45,656 bases of DNA from Candidatus Kapaibacterium sp. (GTDB lineage: Bacteria > Bacteroidota > Ignavibacteria > Kapaibacteriales > UBA4661): NCBI GenBank assembly GCA_025358765.1, contig JANYIG010000341.1:1-45656 (forward strand), read 5' to 3'. The position numbers were made by a program, and so were the translations under genes. Numbering within the stretch: the first letter of the stretch is position 1; every line of letters starts with the position of its first letter. The notes beneath the pieces were generated by a model. It saw only the letters and a program-made list of their open reading frames with translations. It made no database searches and had not been told where the DNA came from. Shown in pieces: positions 16,601 to 24,771 of this stretch.

Positions 16601-19095
16601 GTACCTGCGGCAAGATTGCTTCCGTTCGCTATGCCTGCATTCCAAGTCTCTGTTAGAAGCGTGATAGTGCGTGTTGTTGGCACCGAACCATTATTTGAAA
16701 ATGCTTCGGCAAATGTCGTACCTGAGTATGTTGCTGTCGGAGCGGGGTCAATAAAATCAACGGTTAAGCTCACACCGTTTATTCCCGCTGTGCCAGCAAT
16801 ATTAGCGCTTGCAACGGCAGCATTGAGGAATGTAATCTGAACGTTCGTAACATCATTCACATTCGCATGTGCAGCCGCTGCGCCGGGAAAACTAATGGTA
16901 GCAACTCCGGCAGAGTTTTTGGTAATCACCATCGTCAAACCAGCCGGAACATTTGCGACAGTGTAATGCGTACCAGCTATGAAGGGAGAACCATTTGCTA
17001 CGCCACCTGTCCAAGTCTCGCTTGTGAGAGTAATCGTTCGCGTTGCGGTCACGGTTCCATTATTGGCAACAGCTTCGGGAAAGGTTGTTCCTGAAAACGC
17101 AGCGCTATTGGGATCCAAAAAGTTCACGGAAAGGTTCTGACCGTTTAATCCCACAACAGCTCCAGCATTACCGCCCGTCACTGCCGCATTGAGGAATGTA
17201 AATTGAGCGTTGATTACGCTATTAGCTGCCGCATGTGCTGCCGCATTCCCGGTAAAGGTTATGGTTACTTGTGTCGAAGAGTTTTTTGTCAGAACCTCTG
17301 TTAAGCCCGGAGGAACGTTCACTACCGTGTAGTGTACACCTGATGTCAGCGGTGAGCCGTTTGCCACACCAGCATTCCATGTTTCGCCACCGGAAAGAAT
17401 AATTGTCCTACTTGTAGAAATGGATCCGTTATTCGCAGCTGCGGTTTCGTTAAACGTTGTAGCAGAATACGCCGCGCCAGACGGGTCAATAAAATCAACG
17501 GTGAAAAGATTGCTATTCAAGTTTTGAACACCGATAGCGTTATTGCCTTCTAATGCGCCATTCAGGAAGGTTATCTGCAAATTCGACACGTCGTTTGCGT
17601 TTGCGTGTAACGTAGCATTTCCCGTAAGACTCAAGGTAAGAAGCAACGAAGAAGTCTTCGTGACGACCAAGGTCAAACCCGCAGGCACGTTTGCTACCGT
17701 GTATTGTACGCCGGCAGTAAAGTTCGAGCCATTCGCAACCCCTGTTGTCCACGATTCCACCATCGGACTTCCGCCCACCGGACCAAGCGTAATTGTCCGC
17801 GTCGCCGTTACTGAGCCGTCGTTGGCAACAGCTTCAGGGAAAATAGCGCTAGCGACAAATGTTGCGGCAGCAAAGCCGAACCGAGCAATACGGTTTACTG
17901 CTGATGAAGTGTTATAGGTGCCGAATTGCCCGCCCACAAGGATTTTACCGTCGCTTTGAACGGCAACAACCTGTGCAGGATTGTCAAAACCGTTGCCGGG
18001 GTTAAAGGTATTATCAAGTGTACCACCTGTATTCAGTCGCGCAATATTATTGCGCCCTGTGGCGTTGTAGGTCGTGAAACCTCCACCCACAATGGGTTTA
18101 CCGCTTGCTTCGAGGAAAATTGAGTTCACTATCCCGTCAAATCCGCCGCCCGTTGTGAATGTCCCGTCAACGGTTCCCCCAGTATTCAGACGAATAATTC
18201 TATTACTTCCCGCGCCGTTATATGCCGTAAAATCGCCACCCACAAGGATTTTGTTGGAAGCGTCAATAACGATACTATTTACAACAGCGTTAAACCCCGT
18301 ACCAAGCGCAAACGTACCGTCAATAGTGCCCGTATTGAGGATGCGTGCTATCCGGCTGCTCGGTGTTCCATTGTACGAGATAAATGTGCCGCCCACCAGA
18401 ATATTTCCTGAACCGTCAATGGTCACAGAATTGGCTCCAATACCGCCGACAAACCCTGTTCCTACCGTAAAGGTTCCATCAAGCGCACCACCTGTGGTCA
18501 ACCGTGCAATACGGTTTCGTGCCGTGCCGTTATAGGAAGTAAAAAGCCCTACTGCTACGACATTGCCACCACCGTCCAATGCAAGAGCATTTACTTCGCC
18601 GTTAAGCCCCGTTCCCGTTTGCGTAAATGTCGCGTCAAGAGTACCTGCTGCGGTCAAACGTGCTACGTATTCCCGACCACCCCCGTTAAATTGACCAGCG
18701 ATAATCAGATTTCCGCCTGCTTCACGAATAACGGTGTTTACCCTACCGTTAATAACTGCGTTGCTCGGCGGTGTAAACGTCGCATCAATCGTACCGTCAA
18801 AATTTAGACGGGCAACACGATTGACAGGAGTTCCGTTGTATGAAGTAAAGTTCCCAACTACGATGATCTGCGAACCAGGTATTTCAATAAAACTCCGAAC
18901 CTCATTATCGAATCCTGTGCCTATCACAAACGTGGGATCTAAAATTTGTGCGTAAGCACGTGGCGCAAACACTAACGACAGCACCATGCACAGCAGTGCC
19001 AACGAGCGGTATAAACCGCCATGATGATTACGGCGAATGTTTGGCGGCATTTGTGCAGCACACCGCATGAGATGAGGGTGAGACAATGAGACCAT
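13615..19095 (-). CDS. Giant secreted repeat protein: delta-60, tandem Calx/cadherin-like, IPT/TIG, T9SS C-terminus
   Basis: This 1826-residue surface protein has an RBS (AGGAG, 8 bases before ATG 19095) and a signal peptide with a long n-region (cleavage near residue 49, RAYA-Q). Seven delta-60 repeats follow (~51-415; units like LDGTFTVGTGF...ILVGGxFTSYNGTxxNRIARL), a probable beta-propeller. Five tandem ~115-residue beta-sandwich-like domains span ~416-1045 (each has TFxEA/xNNGS, TRTITL, ETWxxGVANGS, YTVANVPxGLT, FIDP). A proline-rich hinge (~1045-1060) precedes several IPT/TIG domains and TIG-like repeats (~1060-1650). The end is a T9SS-type sorting domain (LYPNPASEYVIV ... SGAYRIVIS). 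It probably serves as an adhesin or surface scaffold; no catalytic motif is seen. Confidence 0.82.
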   Translation of the reverse strand: MVSLSHPHLMRCAAQMPPNIRRNHHGGLYRSLALLCMVLSLVFAPRAYAQILDPTFVIGTGFDNEVRSFIEIPGSQIIVVGNFTSYNGTPVNRVARLNFDGTIDATFTPPSNAVINGRVNTVIREAGGNLIIAGQFNGGGREYVARLTAAGTLDATFTQTGTGLNGEVNALALDGGGNVVAVGLFTSYNGTARNRIARLTTGGALDGTFTVGTGFVGGIGANSVTIDGSGNILVGGTFISYNGTPSSRIARILNTGTIDGTFALGTGFNAVVNSIVIDASNKILVGGDFTAYNGAGSNRIIRLNTGGTVDGTFTTGGGFDGIVNSIFLEASGKPIVGGGFTTYNATGRNNIARLNTGGTLDNTFNPGNGFDNPAQVVAVQSDGKILVGGQFGTYNTSSAVNRIARFGFAAATFVASAIFPEAVANDGSVTATRTITLGPVGGSPMVESWTTGVANGSNFTAGVQYTVANVPAGLTLVVTKTSSLLLTLSLTGNATLHANANDVSNLQITFLNGALEGNNAIGVQNLNSNLFTVDFIDPSGAAYSATTFNETAAANNGSISTSRTIILSGGETWNAGVANGSPLTSGVHYTVVNVPPGLTEVLTKNSSTQVTITFTGNAAAHAAANSVINAQFTFLNAAVTGGNAGAVVGLNGQNLSVNFLDPNSAAFSGTTFPEAVANNGTVTATRTITLTSETWTGGVANGSPFIAGTHYTVANVPAGLTMVITKNSAGVATISFPGAAAAHANVNDVTNVQITFLNAAVASANIAGTAGINGVSLTVDFIDPAPTATYSGTTFAEAFSNNGSVPTTRTITLLTETWNAGIANGSNLAAGTDFTVANVPPGLTAVVTKNSALQVTISFTGAAINNNVINNVNNVLFTFLAPSVTSGLPGTVAGLNTQNLSINFTDPVGATYSSTQMTESSNNTGFSSDIINVTLVGTDWITSGAFTPGTHFTATGVPAGMTMVVAGVSPSVAQVRLVGLAFAHAAANSTPITLTFFNAAVTNANVSFVTGLTPATITLTFIDPAPPAPPAPAPPPIPTVLQLSTLFGQTGDPVVISGFNFTGVTNVQIGGVPVQSFTVNSPFEIRAIVGSGATGRVQVTNGFGSGTSGSVFTFGPAPPPVPTIFSVSPEQATFGESVTILGQMLSGATEVRVGGVPVQTFSVRNDRAITFTVNSPFSGAVEVVTPQGILTLASGIVYKKLPSPVITALDPNTLESGDEEAIMRLIGQNFTNVGTVTIMSPRGGTSVAVITANPNGKEAVISFPASFRLPGIDSLRFLTPDGQLSNAVALNIIPAPKPQVGGITILPSASSTTANNQAFSIAIDGENFFKAAKITLSGKSATGAIPTDFPLRMTVVSPGRAIVEIPAEINRDGGTFTLHIENPDGNSINTPFSIKRRPAPSIGTATTTTRTSSTGEQEIVFVIQGQSFFDPQIEYMGTPLTLVSWSPEQIIVRLTPQLVQKANSSWIPPVLAITNGDKQVTGVRLFLSQSVGGIVPDPIMPSINQLTVLPAATSTSATGKPFSIKLTGTRFANTAEVVLSGSDVSGRAWQNLKLKSQVIDPSQVIVEIPADVNKESGTYTVQLLNSSAAATQATLNITCGAEPTMSSATPSPRQAQTGAIEQTIILRGQNFNDPTLEVLNTPVPVISWTPTEIIARIPDQLARKANAACKSPLVLLRNADGKTDALRAGMQFSLSQIAQTAVTFQTALKPTAQISAINESSPKVAKASVSADADDDTTDETELAELKLYPNPASEYVIVTLPATFSRAAPVRISIVDARGQESLRLNETAQTRQVRIPLAKLSSGAYRIVISNGAQTLKQAVMIAR

Positions 19096-19573
19096 AAAAT
19101 ACTCCTTTGTAAAAGGTACGTAATTGAATAAAAACAGAAAATGTCAAAAGAATTGCTGCGTTGCTTTTCAGGCGTACCGAAAATAGTTCTTCATGTAAGG
19201 AAAATGAATTAACGTGATAGGTAATGACAAGCGTTTCCATTTTTTTGCATTCCTCGCTGTACGCCACAACGCTGTGACCAAAAGATATGCCAGATTTTAG
19301 GCATAGGGATGTAATGGCTCTAAGCGTTGTCAGCACTCATGTTCATGAGTTTAGAATATATTTGTATGGCAAAGGTGGAGGTAATATGTGTCTCGTAGCG
19401 TTGGACACAATGTCATCAAAAATATTACAGAGGAATAGAGGGAATAAGCGACATAAAAAAGCAGAGACCATGCGATGTGTACACATTAGCTCTGCTTTTC
19501 AAACTCAGACCGTGTTCGTGCCAACACATCAGAATGAAGTGTTGATAAAAAGAACAACGATGGTTTTCGTTTT
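19096..19573. other. Intergenic region upstream of the giant repeat protein
   Basis: This holds the RBS and leader of the minus-strand 1826-residue gene near 19096-19115 and the terminator hairpin of the next minus-strand gene at 19457-19499. A plus-strand TATATTTG (-7-like) lies at 19357-19364, with a GGTGGAGG-ATG pair at 19376-19388 behind it. That opens a frame running antisense into the next gene; no -33 element matches and the peptide is not recognised, so it is not called. No other gene is seen. Confidence 0.5.
19457..19499 (-). terminator. Long-loop terminator hairpin
   Basis: AAAAGCAGAG (19457-19466) pairs perfectly with CTCTGCTTTT (19490-19499). The loop itself contains the palindrome ATGTGTACACAT. 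It lies 75 bases past the stop of the minus-strand small gene and is flanked by A/T runs on both sides. Confidence 0.6.
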
Positions 19574-19861
19574 TTATTGTTGTGACTTTGTAAACATTTC
19601 GGGGAATTTTTCTAATGCACCCTCAATCTGTCCGCTCATAGCGTTGCCGAACATCGAAAGTTCAATATGAATTTTCGCTTCGTTATCGCTCAGGGCAATT
19701 GAACCCTCGCCTAAACCAGATTTGAAGTTCATCGTGTTACCTTCCCATGCCATTTCACCGAAGAACATTTTTAAATCCATGCGCTCTTGCGCTTGTTTCT
19801 CAAAAAAGCTCTTCAGAGCATCGGCACCAGCCGGAATCGTAAATGTACGGTCAATAGCCAT
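19574..19861 (-). CDS. Polyhydroxyalkanoic acid system-like small protein
   Basis: This 95-residue protein resembles the small PHA-granule-region family (PF09650-like). Its N-terminal strand MAIDRTFTIPAGADALKSF leads into a helix. The central E-x-A-WEGNTMNFKSGLGEGSIAL matches the family's R-W-E-G-D-x-L-x-F ... G-x-I pattern, and an amphipathic strand/helix end carries ALEKFPEMF. Related genes lie near PHA synthesis genes in Proteobacteria, but no phaC or phasin gene is in this window, so a general fatty-acid or acyl-binding role is possible. It lies 68 bases downstream of adk on the same strand. A terminator hairpin follows. Confidence 0.55.
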   Translation of the reverse strand: MAIDRTFTIPAGADALKSFFEKQAQERMDLKMFFGEMAWEGNTMNFKSGLGEGSIALSDNEAKIHIELSMFGNAMSGQIEGALEKFPEMFTKSQQ

Positions 19862-19929
19862 AAAATTATTGAGAATTGTGATTGATAAAATTTGGGATGG
19901 ACAGTTTTTTGTATAAGTAATTCAACTCT

Positions 19930-20484
19930 CTAAGCGTTTAACGACGTATAAACGCGCTCATACACAACTTCAACTTCTGCGTCACCATCAATGGTTTTGA
20001 TAGCAGCACCAGCATTGGTGTAATAATCCAACAGTGGTGCTGTTTCTTTGGCATAGACACCAAAGCGATGTCGAATAATTTCTTCTTTATCGTCTTTTCT
20101 GCCGCGCAGCAACAAACGTTTGACAATTGTTTCCGTATCAACCGTGATGTTGACAACCACGGACACCGCTTTGCCGTAGCCACGCAGGATTTCTGTGAGT
20201 GCCTCTGCCTGTGCGGTCGTGCGGGGATAACCATCCAAAATTGCACCTTTTGCAAATTCAGGCTGTTTGAGCGTTTCGTCAACAATGCGTGTCACTACGT
20301 CGTCGGGGACTAAGCCACCAGACTCCACATAGGTTTGGGCGAGTTTGCCCACCTCTGTTTGTTTGGCGATGGCATTACGAAGCGCCTCGCCAGTTGACAA
20401 ATACGGAATGCCTTCACGCTGCGAAATTAACGACGCTTGCGTACCTTTACCAACGCCCGGAGCGCCGAAAAATAATGCTATCAT
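19930..20484 (-). CDS. adk: Adenylate kinase, short form
   Basis: This 184-residue cytosolic enzyme catalyses ATP + AMP to 2 ADP. The P-loop is GAPGVGKGTQ (~7-16), and YLSTGEALR (AMP-binding) follows. The DGYPRT motif contains the AMP-contacting Arg. RLLLRGRKDDKEE marks the short LID. The Zn-binding/long LID insertion of ~30 residues found in 210-220-residue bacterial enzymes is absent, so this is the short type. The nearby TIDGDAEVEVVYERV end is typical. ATG 20484 starts right at the first strand. It lies upstream of the PHA-system-like gene and may share its transcript. Confidence 0.93.
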   Translation of the reverse strand: MIALFFGAPGVGKGTQASLISQREGIPYLSTGEALRNAIAKQTEVGKLAQTYVESGGLVPDDVVTRIVDETLKQPEFAKGAILDGYPRTTAQAEALTEILRGYGKAVSVVVNITVDTETIVKRLLLRGRKDDKEEIIRHRFGVYAKETAPLLDYYTNAGAAIKTIDGDAEVEVVYERVYTSLNA

Positions 20485-20683
20485 AACAAGTGTAATTTCA
20501 GTTTATCAGTGGACAGTTATCAGTGTTTAAAATTTGACACTGAGAAGGCGCGAATATACGAATTTTTGCCATATTCATAGGCAGAAAATATGACCGCAAT
20601 TGTAGAATAATACTTCTTTCAAGCTGTACAGCTCTGGCTGGAGCCAATAGTATTTCAGGTATTTCCACAAATGTTCAACTACC

Positions 20684-22498
20684 TCAGTAACCAACCGCCG
20701 TATCGTCACCACGAGGATCCGCGCCGCCTTCGAGCTTTTTAGGCTCCGATTTTTTCTTCGGTAGCACAAGAATCGCATCGACCTTGCCCATAGCGGCAAT
20801 GTCCGTGAACCTATGGCCCTTGTGCTCAAGCGCTTTTCGCACATCATCTGTAAACGCATCCTTTTCAGCTAACACTTGGTCGGGTAAATGTTGGTGATGA
20901 AAGCGTTTTGCGTTCACCGCCTCTTGCATTCCCATTCCATGTTCAAGCACATTCAAAATCGTTTGCATCACCGATGTGATAATCGTTGTACCGCCGGGTG
21001 AACCAACAACCATCAAGAGTTTACCTTTGTGCTCGACAATCGTGGGTGTCATCGAACTGAGCATTCGCTTTCCGGGTGCAATCGCATTCGCCTCGCCGCC
21101 CAACGCACCGAACATATTGGGAACACCCGGTTTCACAGAAAAATCATCCATTTCGTTGTTCATGAAAAACCCTGCGCCACCCACTACCACCCTTGATCCG
21201 TAACCGCCATTCAACGTGGTCGTAACAGAAACGGCGTTGCCTTTTTCGTCCACAATCGAAAAATGTGTGGTTTCCATGCTTTCGTACTGCTGCACAAGGT
21301 TACGACTGCCATGCGTGACCTCCGCGCTGGGTGTGGCTTTGTCAGGGTTAATGCTTTTCATGCGTTCGGCAATATATGCCGTATTCAACAAACCTTTGAC
21401 GGGAACTTTGTAGAAATCAGGGTCGCCGAGGTATTCCGCACGTTCAGCAAAATAGCGGCGTTCGGCTTCTATCATAAAATGCGCGGTTTTTTCCGCATTG
21501 TGTCCCCATTCTTTCAAGGGTTGGGAAGCCAGCATTTTCAGCATTTGCAGTACACCAACACCACCACTTGACGGCGGCGGCATTCCGATAATCGTATAAT
21601 CTTTGTATGTGCCTGCAAGCGGCGTACGCCATTTGGCGCGATAATCACGCAAATCTTCCTGCGTAATAATGCCCGCTGTTCCATTTGCGCCGCGATTCAT
21701 TTCTGCGACAAGGAAGTCTGCCGTTTTACCGCTGTAAAAACCCGCCCGTCCCTTGTCACGAATACGCTCCAACGTTTGTGCCAAATCTTCCTGTACCAAA
21801 AGTTCGCCAGCACTCCATTTTTGGGTTGTGTCCGCAGCAGATTTTAGAAAATATGATTTTTCGGGGTTATGCAACCGCACCGACGCACTAACGCTGTTCA
21901 ACCCTCGTGCTTCACGTTCTGTCAGCACAACGCCCTTCCGTGCAAGGTCTATGGCGGGTTGCACGAGTGCTTTCCACGAAAGTTTTCCATATTTTTTATG
22001 CGCCGCTACCATGCCGTCCACCACGCCCGGAACGCCTGAAGCCTTGTGACCAGCCATACTCAAGCCTTTAATGACTTGCCCAGTGGAATCTAAAAACATA
22101 TCGCGGAATGCCTTTTTCGGTCCAGCCTCACGGTAATCCAACGTATTTGTTTTGCCGTTTGCCAACCGTAGCACCATAAAACCACCACCACCGATGTTCC
22201 CCGCCACCGGATACGCCACCGCCAGCGCGAATTGCACTGCAATAGCAGCATCCACCGCAGTTCCCCCTTTTTGTAGGATTGACGCTCCGACTTTTGAGGC
22301 TTCGGGGTGCGCCGAAACGACCATTGCTTTTGAGCCAATCACCCCAACCTTTTTAGCACTCTCATTCACGACGGCATTTTGCGAAACGGCGTTGTCTTGT
22401 GCTTGAGCTTGACTAATGTCTGCGAACGAGCAATAAAGCCATAGACAACCAATAGCAATCATTTTAAGCATCGTAAAAGTCTGTCTTGCGTGTATCAT
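20684..22498 (-). CDS. ggt: Gamma-glutamyltransferase proenzyme
   Basis: This 604-residue periplasmic enzyme cleaves or transfers the gamma-glutamyl group of glutathione and related peptides. It is made as a proenzyme that cuts itself at a catalytic Thr. The N-terminus is a signal peptide (cleavage near SQAQAQ, ~residue 34). The motif METTHFSIVDEKGNAVS gives the cleavage Thr (first of large-to-small subunit boundary, about residue 410), followed by TTTLNGGYGS. The large-subunit substrate Arg is in NTLDYREAGP. The conserved GSPGGTTIIT lies in the small subunit, and the C-terminal GGADPRGDDTAVGY is the standard end. The length is normal. Its ATG overlaps the stop of the upstream coiled-coil gene (ATGA), so the pair is translationally coupled. 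Confidence 0.93.
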   Translation of the reverse strand: MIHARQTFTMLKMIAIGCLWLYCSFADISQAQAQDNAVSQNAVVNESAKKVGVIGSKAMVVSAHPEASKVGASILQKGGTAVDAAIAVQFALAVAYPVAGNIGGGGFMVLRLANGKTNTLDYREAGPKKAFRDMFLDSTGQVIKGLSMAGHKASGVPGVVDGMVAAHKKYGKLSWKALVQPAIDLARKGVVLTEREARGLNSVSASVRLHNPEKSYFLKSAADTTQKWSAGELLVQEDLAQTLERIRDKGRAGFYSGKTADFLVAEMNRGANGTAGIITQEDLRDYRAKWRTPLAGTYKDYTIIGMPPPSSGGVGVLQMLKMLASQPLKEWGHNAEKTAHFMIEAERRYFAERAEYLGDPDFYKVPVKGLLNTAYIAERMKSINPDKATPSAEVTHGSRNLVQQYESMETTHFSIVDEKGNAVSVTTTLNGGYGSRVVVGGAGFFMNNEMDDFSVKPGVPNMFGALGGEANAIAPGKRMLSSMTPTIVEHKGKLLMVVGSPGGTTIITSVMQTILNVLEHGMGMQEAVNAKRFHHQHLPDQVLAEKDAFTDDVRKALEHKGHRFTDIAAMGKVDAILVLPKKKSEPKKLEGGADPRGDDTAVGY

Positions 22499-23175
22499 TG
22501 TTTTTTCTTTCCTTCTTGTGGTTTAGGTTCTGGCTGCGTTAGAGCATCCATTTTGCGTTTGAGTTCTTCATGTTGGCGCTCTACCTCTTCGATGCGGCTT
22601 CGGAGCGCATTCAGTGAAATTTTGCCGAGATTAATAAGCACTTCATCTTTTGCGACTGATTCCTTGCGTTTAGCCTCAAGCTCTGCTTTTAATGCCGCAA
22701 TTACCTCATCTTTGGTGGCAATGTCCTTTTTCCTTAATTCTGCGTCGTTTTGCAGACCGCGTATTTGCTCATTGCGGTCAGCAACGTCTCGGCGACGGTC
22801 GGCGAGGTCGCTTGAAAGCGAGGATATATCAGCCCTACGAGCAGCAATCACGCTGTCTTTAATAACAATTTCTGCTTTGCGGGCGTTCAGGGAACTTGTG
22901 AGTGAGACGACTTCGACGAGCTTCTGCGCGAGGTCGCCACTAAGCGAATCAATAAATTGGTCTTTTTGCGAAAGTGTCATGGTCTGCAACTTAGAGCTGC
23001 GTTTGAACCCTTCCAATTCTTTGCGATAGCCTTCAATGTCTTTGTTTGCCTTGTTGACGAGTTCGGTCATTCGGTTCAATTGTGACTGACAATCCGTCTG
23101 CGACCATGCAGGCACAGACCAGAGGCAGAGAACGAGACCGACGACGGAACACCGTTGTTTGAGTGTTGATATCAT
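22495..23175 (-). CDS. Exported coiled-coil protein
   Basis: This 226-residue protein has a signal peptide (~1-25, VGLVLCLWSVPAWSQ), followed almost entirely by charged heptad sequence (QSQLNRMTELVNKANKDIEG onwards, through about residue 210). The tail is Lys/Pro-rich. Short repeated units K-x-E/D-V/I-x-x-D-x-V-I (ARKAEIVIKDSVIAA, RKKDIATKDEVIAA, KRKESVAKDEVLI) show internal duplication. It is probably a periplasmic elongated dimer or scaffold; no enzymatic motif is seen. Its stop overlaps the ggt start by 4 bases, an arrangement that suggests co-expression. Its own family is not recognised. Confidence 0.75.
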   Translation of the reverse strand: MISTLKQRCSVVGLVLCLWSVPAWSQTDCQSQLNRMTELVNKANKDIEGYRKELEGFKRSSKLQTMTLSQKDQFIDSLSGDLAQKLVEVVSLTSSLNARKAEIVIKDSVIAARRADISSLSSDLADRRRDVADRNEQIRGLQNDAELRKKDIATKDEVIAALKAELEAKRKESVAKDEVLINLGKISLNALRSRIEEVERQHEELKRKMDALTQPEPKPQEGKKKQ

Positions 23176-23206
23176 TCTAATAGGAAAGGATAAAAATGTA
23201 TATGTG

Positions 23207-23388
23207 AATATGAGAGGTTAAGTTTAGATAACCTTGACTACCCTCAAGCGCATCACCCCTCTGCAAGCTGCCACGAAGACGTGTTGCGTCTTGCTTCTCC
23301 CCTTATAAGGGGAGATTGAGTGGGGTTCTTGCGCGTAAGGTTTGATGCGGTTTTCAGGAACTTATCTAAACTTCAATATGAGAGGTTA
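23207..23388. repeat. Inverted-repeat element flanked by direct repeats
   Basis: Perfect 12-bp inverted ends, AAGTTTAGATAA (23220-23231) and TTATCTAAACTT (23362-23373), enclose ~130 bp that include the palindrome CTCCCCTTATAAGGGGAG (23297-23314). Directly repeated AATATGAGAGGTTA flanks them on both sides (23207-23220 and 23375-23388), as expected for a target duplication. No coding capacity is seen. It is in the leader of the minus-strand coiled-coil gene. Confidence 0.6.
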
Positions 23389-23519
23389 TTCCGATTACTG
23401 TTGTATGTCATTCCGGCTGGGGCCGGGATAAACTCCGGCTGGAATCCAGATGTAGTGCGGGCTGTGGATGCCAACCTTCGTTGGCATGACAATCCCTGTA
23501 CAATAATCGAAATAAACTC
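23384..23519. repeat. MITE-like palindromic repeat element, copy 2
   Basis: Imperfect 15-bp inverted ends, AGGTTATTCCGATTA at the left and the complement of AGTTTATTTCGATTA at the right, enclose ~105 bp with internal GGCTGGGG/CCGGCTGG-type palindromes. The left end matches, in inverse orientation, the right end of the element at 949-1112, including GTATGTCATTCC. The two copies therefore belong to one family. This copy lies directly next to the element at 23207-23388. Confidence 0.6.
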
Positions 23520-23552
23520 TATTCTGTGTCGAACGATTATCAGCATTTTTTC

Positions 23553-24689
23553 TCACTCCGCCAATGGCAATTGTACAATAAACGTCGCACCATGACCAAT
23601 CACGCTTTCGCACCAAACCCTGCCGTGCATCGCTTCTGCCATTCGCTTAACGATGGATAAGCCCAATCCCGTCGAACTTTCGCCGCCCGTCGGACGTGCA
23701 GAAAGTTTCGTAAACGTTTTGAATAAGTTTTTCTGGTCTTCGGCGCTAATACCTGGTCCTTCGTCCTGCACCTCTATGCGAATAGTTTTGTTTGCGATTT
23801 CACGCTGAACACGTAACGCAATACTTTTGCCCTGCGGCGAAAACTTGATGGCGTTCGAGACAAGGTTATCCAAAATCTGAATAATGGAAATTTCGTCACC
23901 AAGGGCGATTCCCCCTTCGTCCAGCTCGACGCTCAACGTCAGCGATTTCCCTTCGGCTTTGAGTCCGTAACTTTCTGCCGTCGCTTGGGTAATAAACGAA
24001 AGATTGATAGGCTGAATTTCGAGCCTGAGTTCGCCACGCTCCAAGGCGTTTACGTTCAATAAGTTTTTGATGATACTGAACATCTTGTTCGATTGCCCAA
24101 TAATCGTATCCAAACATTGGTCAGATGTCTCGCGGTCTAAATCCGGCGTTGTCCGCATGAACTCTGCCAAACCAGAAATACCAGAAAGCGGGTTCTTCAA
24201 ATCATGAACAGCCACACCTAAAAACTCATTCTTGATTTTATTAAGCTCCTGAAGTTCAGCGTTTTGCAAGAGTGTCTGCGCTTGCAAATTTCGGAGTTGA
24301 ACATGCGTTTTGAGTCGTGCAAACAGCTCCGGCGGACGGAAAGGTTTTGTAATATAATCCACCGCACCCAATTCAAAACCCTTCACAATATCAGCAGTTT
24401 CGTTTTTGGCAGTCAAGAAAATTACCGGAATGTCCATTGTGGCAGGGTTTTTCTTGAGTTCCTGACACACCTGGTAGCCATCCATTTCGGGCATTTGGAT
24501 ATCCAATAAAATTACATCGGGATTTTTGGCTTCTGCAATCGTAAGTGCCTGTTTGCCACTCATTGTGGCAATCACTTGAATGCTTTTAACACGCAACATT
24601 GCGCCAAGCATTTCGATATTCGCCGCCGTGTCGTCCACGATAAGCACTGTAGGCATTTCATGCTCTGTCGAAACCTCTAAGGTTTGCAT
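23553..24689 (-). CDS. Response regulator-histidine kinase (REC first)
   Basis: This 378-residue soluble protein has an N-terminal receiver domain (~10-130; Asp phosphosite in VILLDIQMPEMDGY, Lys in YITKPF), then a HisKA dimerisation helix with HDLKNP (His ~185), and an HATPase_c domain (N-box AIKFSPQGK, G1 DEGPGI, G2 TGLGLSIVKRM). There is no membrane segment or sensor domain, so the receiver is probably the input that controls the kinase. ATG 24689 is chosen because GGAG lies 10 bases upstream and the receiver starts right after it. An upstream ATG at 24779, overlapping the previous stop by 8 bases, is the alternative and would add 30 unrecognised residues. It directly follows the TPR-PAS kinase gene, which has no receiver of its own, so a phosphotransfer from that kinase to this receiver is plausible. 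Confidence 0.87.
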   Translation of the reverse strand: MQTLEVSTEHEMPTVLIVDDTAANIEMLGAMLRVKSIQVIATMSGKQALTIAEAKNPDVILLDIQMPEMDGYQVCQELKKNPATMDIPVIFLTAKNETADIVKGFELGAVDYITKPFRPPELFARLKTHVQLRNLQAQTLLQNAELQELNKIKNEFLGVAVHDLKNPLSGISGLAEFMRTTPDLDRETSDQCLDTIIGQSNKMFSIIKNLLNVNALERGELRLEIQPINLSFITQATAESYGLKAEGKSLTLSVELDEGGIALGDEISIIQILDNLVSNAIKFSPQGKSIALRVQREIANKTIRIEVQDEGPGISAEDQKNLFKTFTKLSARPTGGESSTGLGLSIVKRMAEAMHGRVWCESVIGHGATFIVQLPLAE

Positions 24690-24771
24690 TCTATGTTCTC
24701 CATAATATTGATACTGATTAACGTTAGTGGGTATATTGTACCGTTGATGTTGTGAAGCATTTATACGTGCA

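Noticed and set aside
20499-20525. Short repeated TTATCAGTG motif upstream of adk
   Set aside because: Only two imperfect copies; too short to call a repeat array or an operator.
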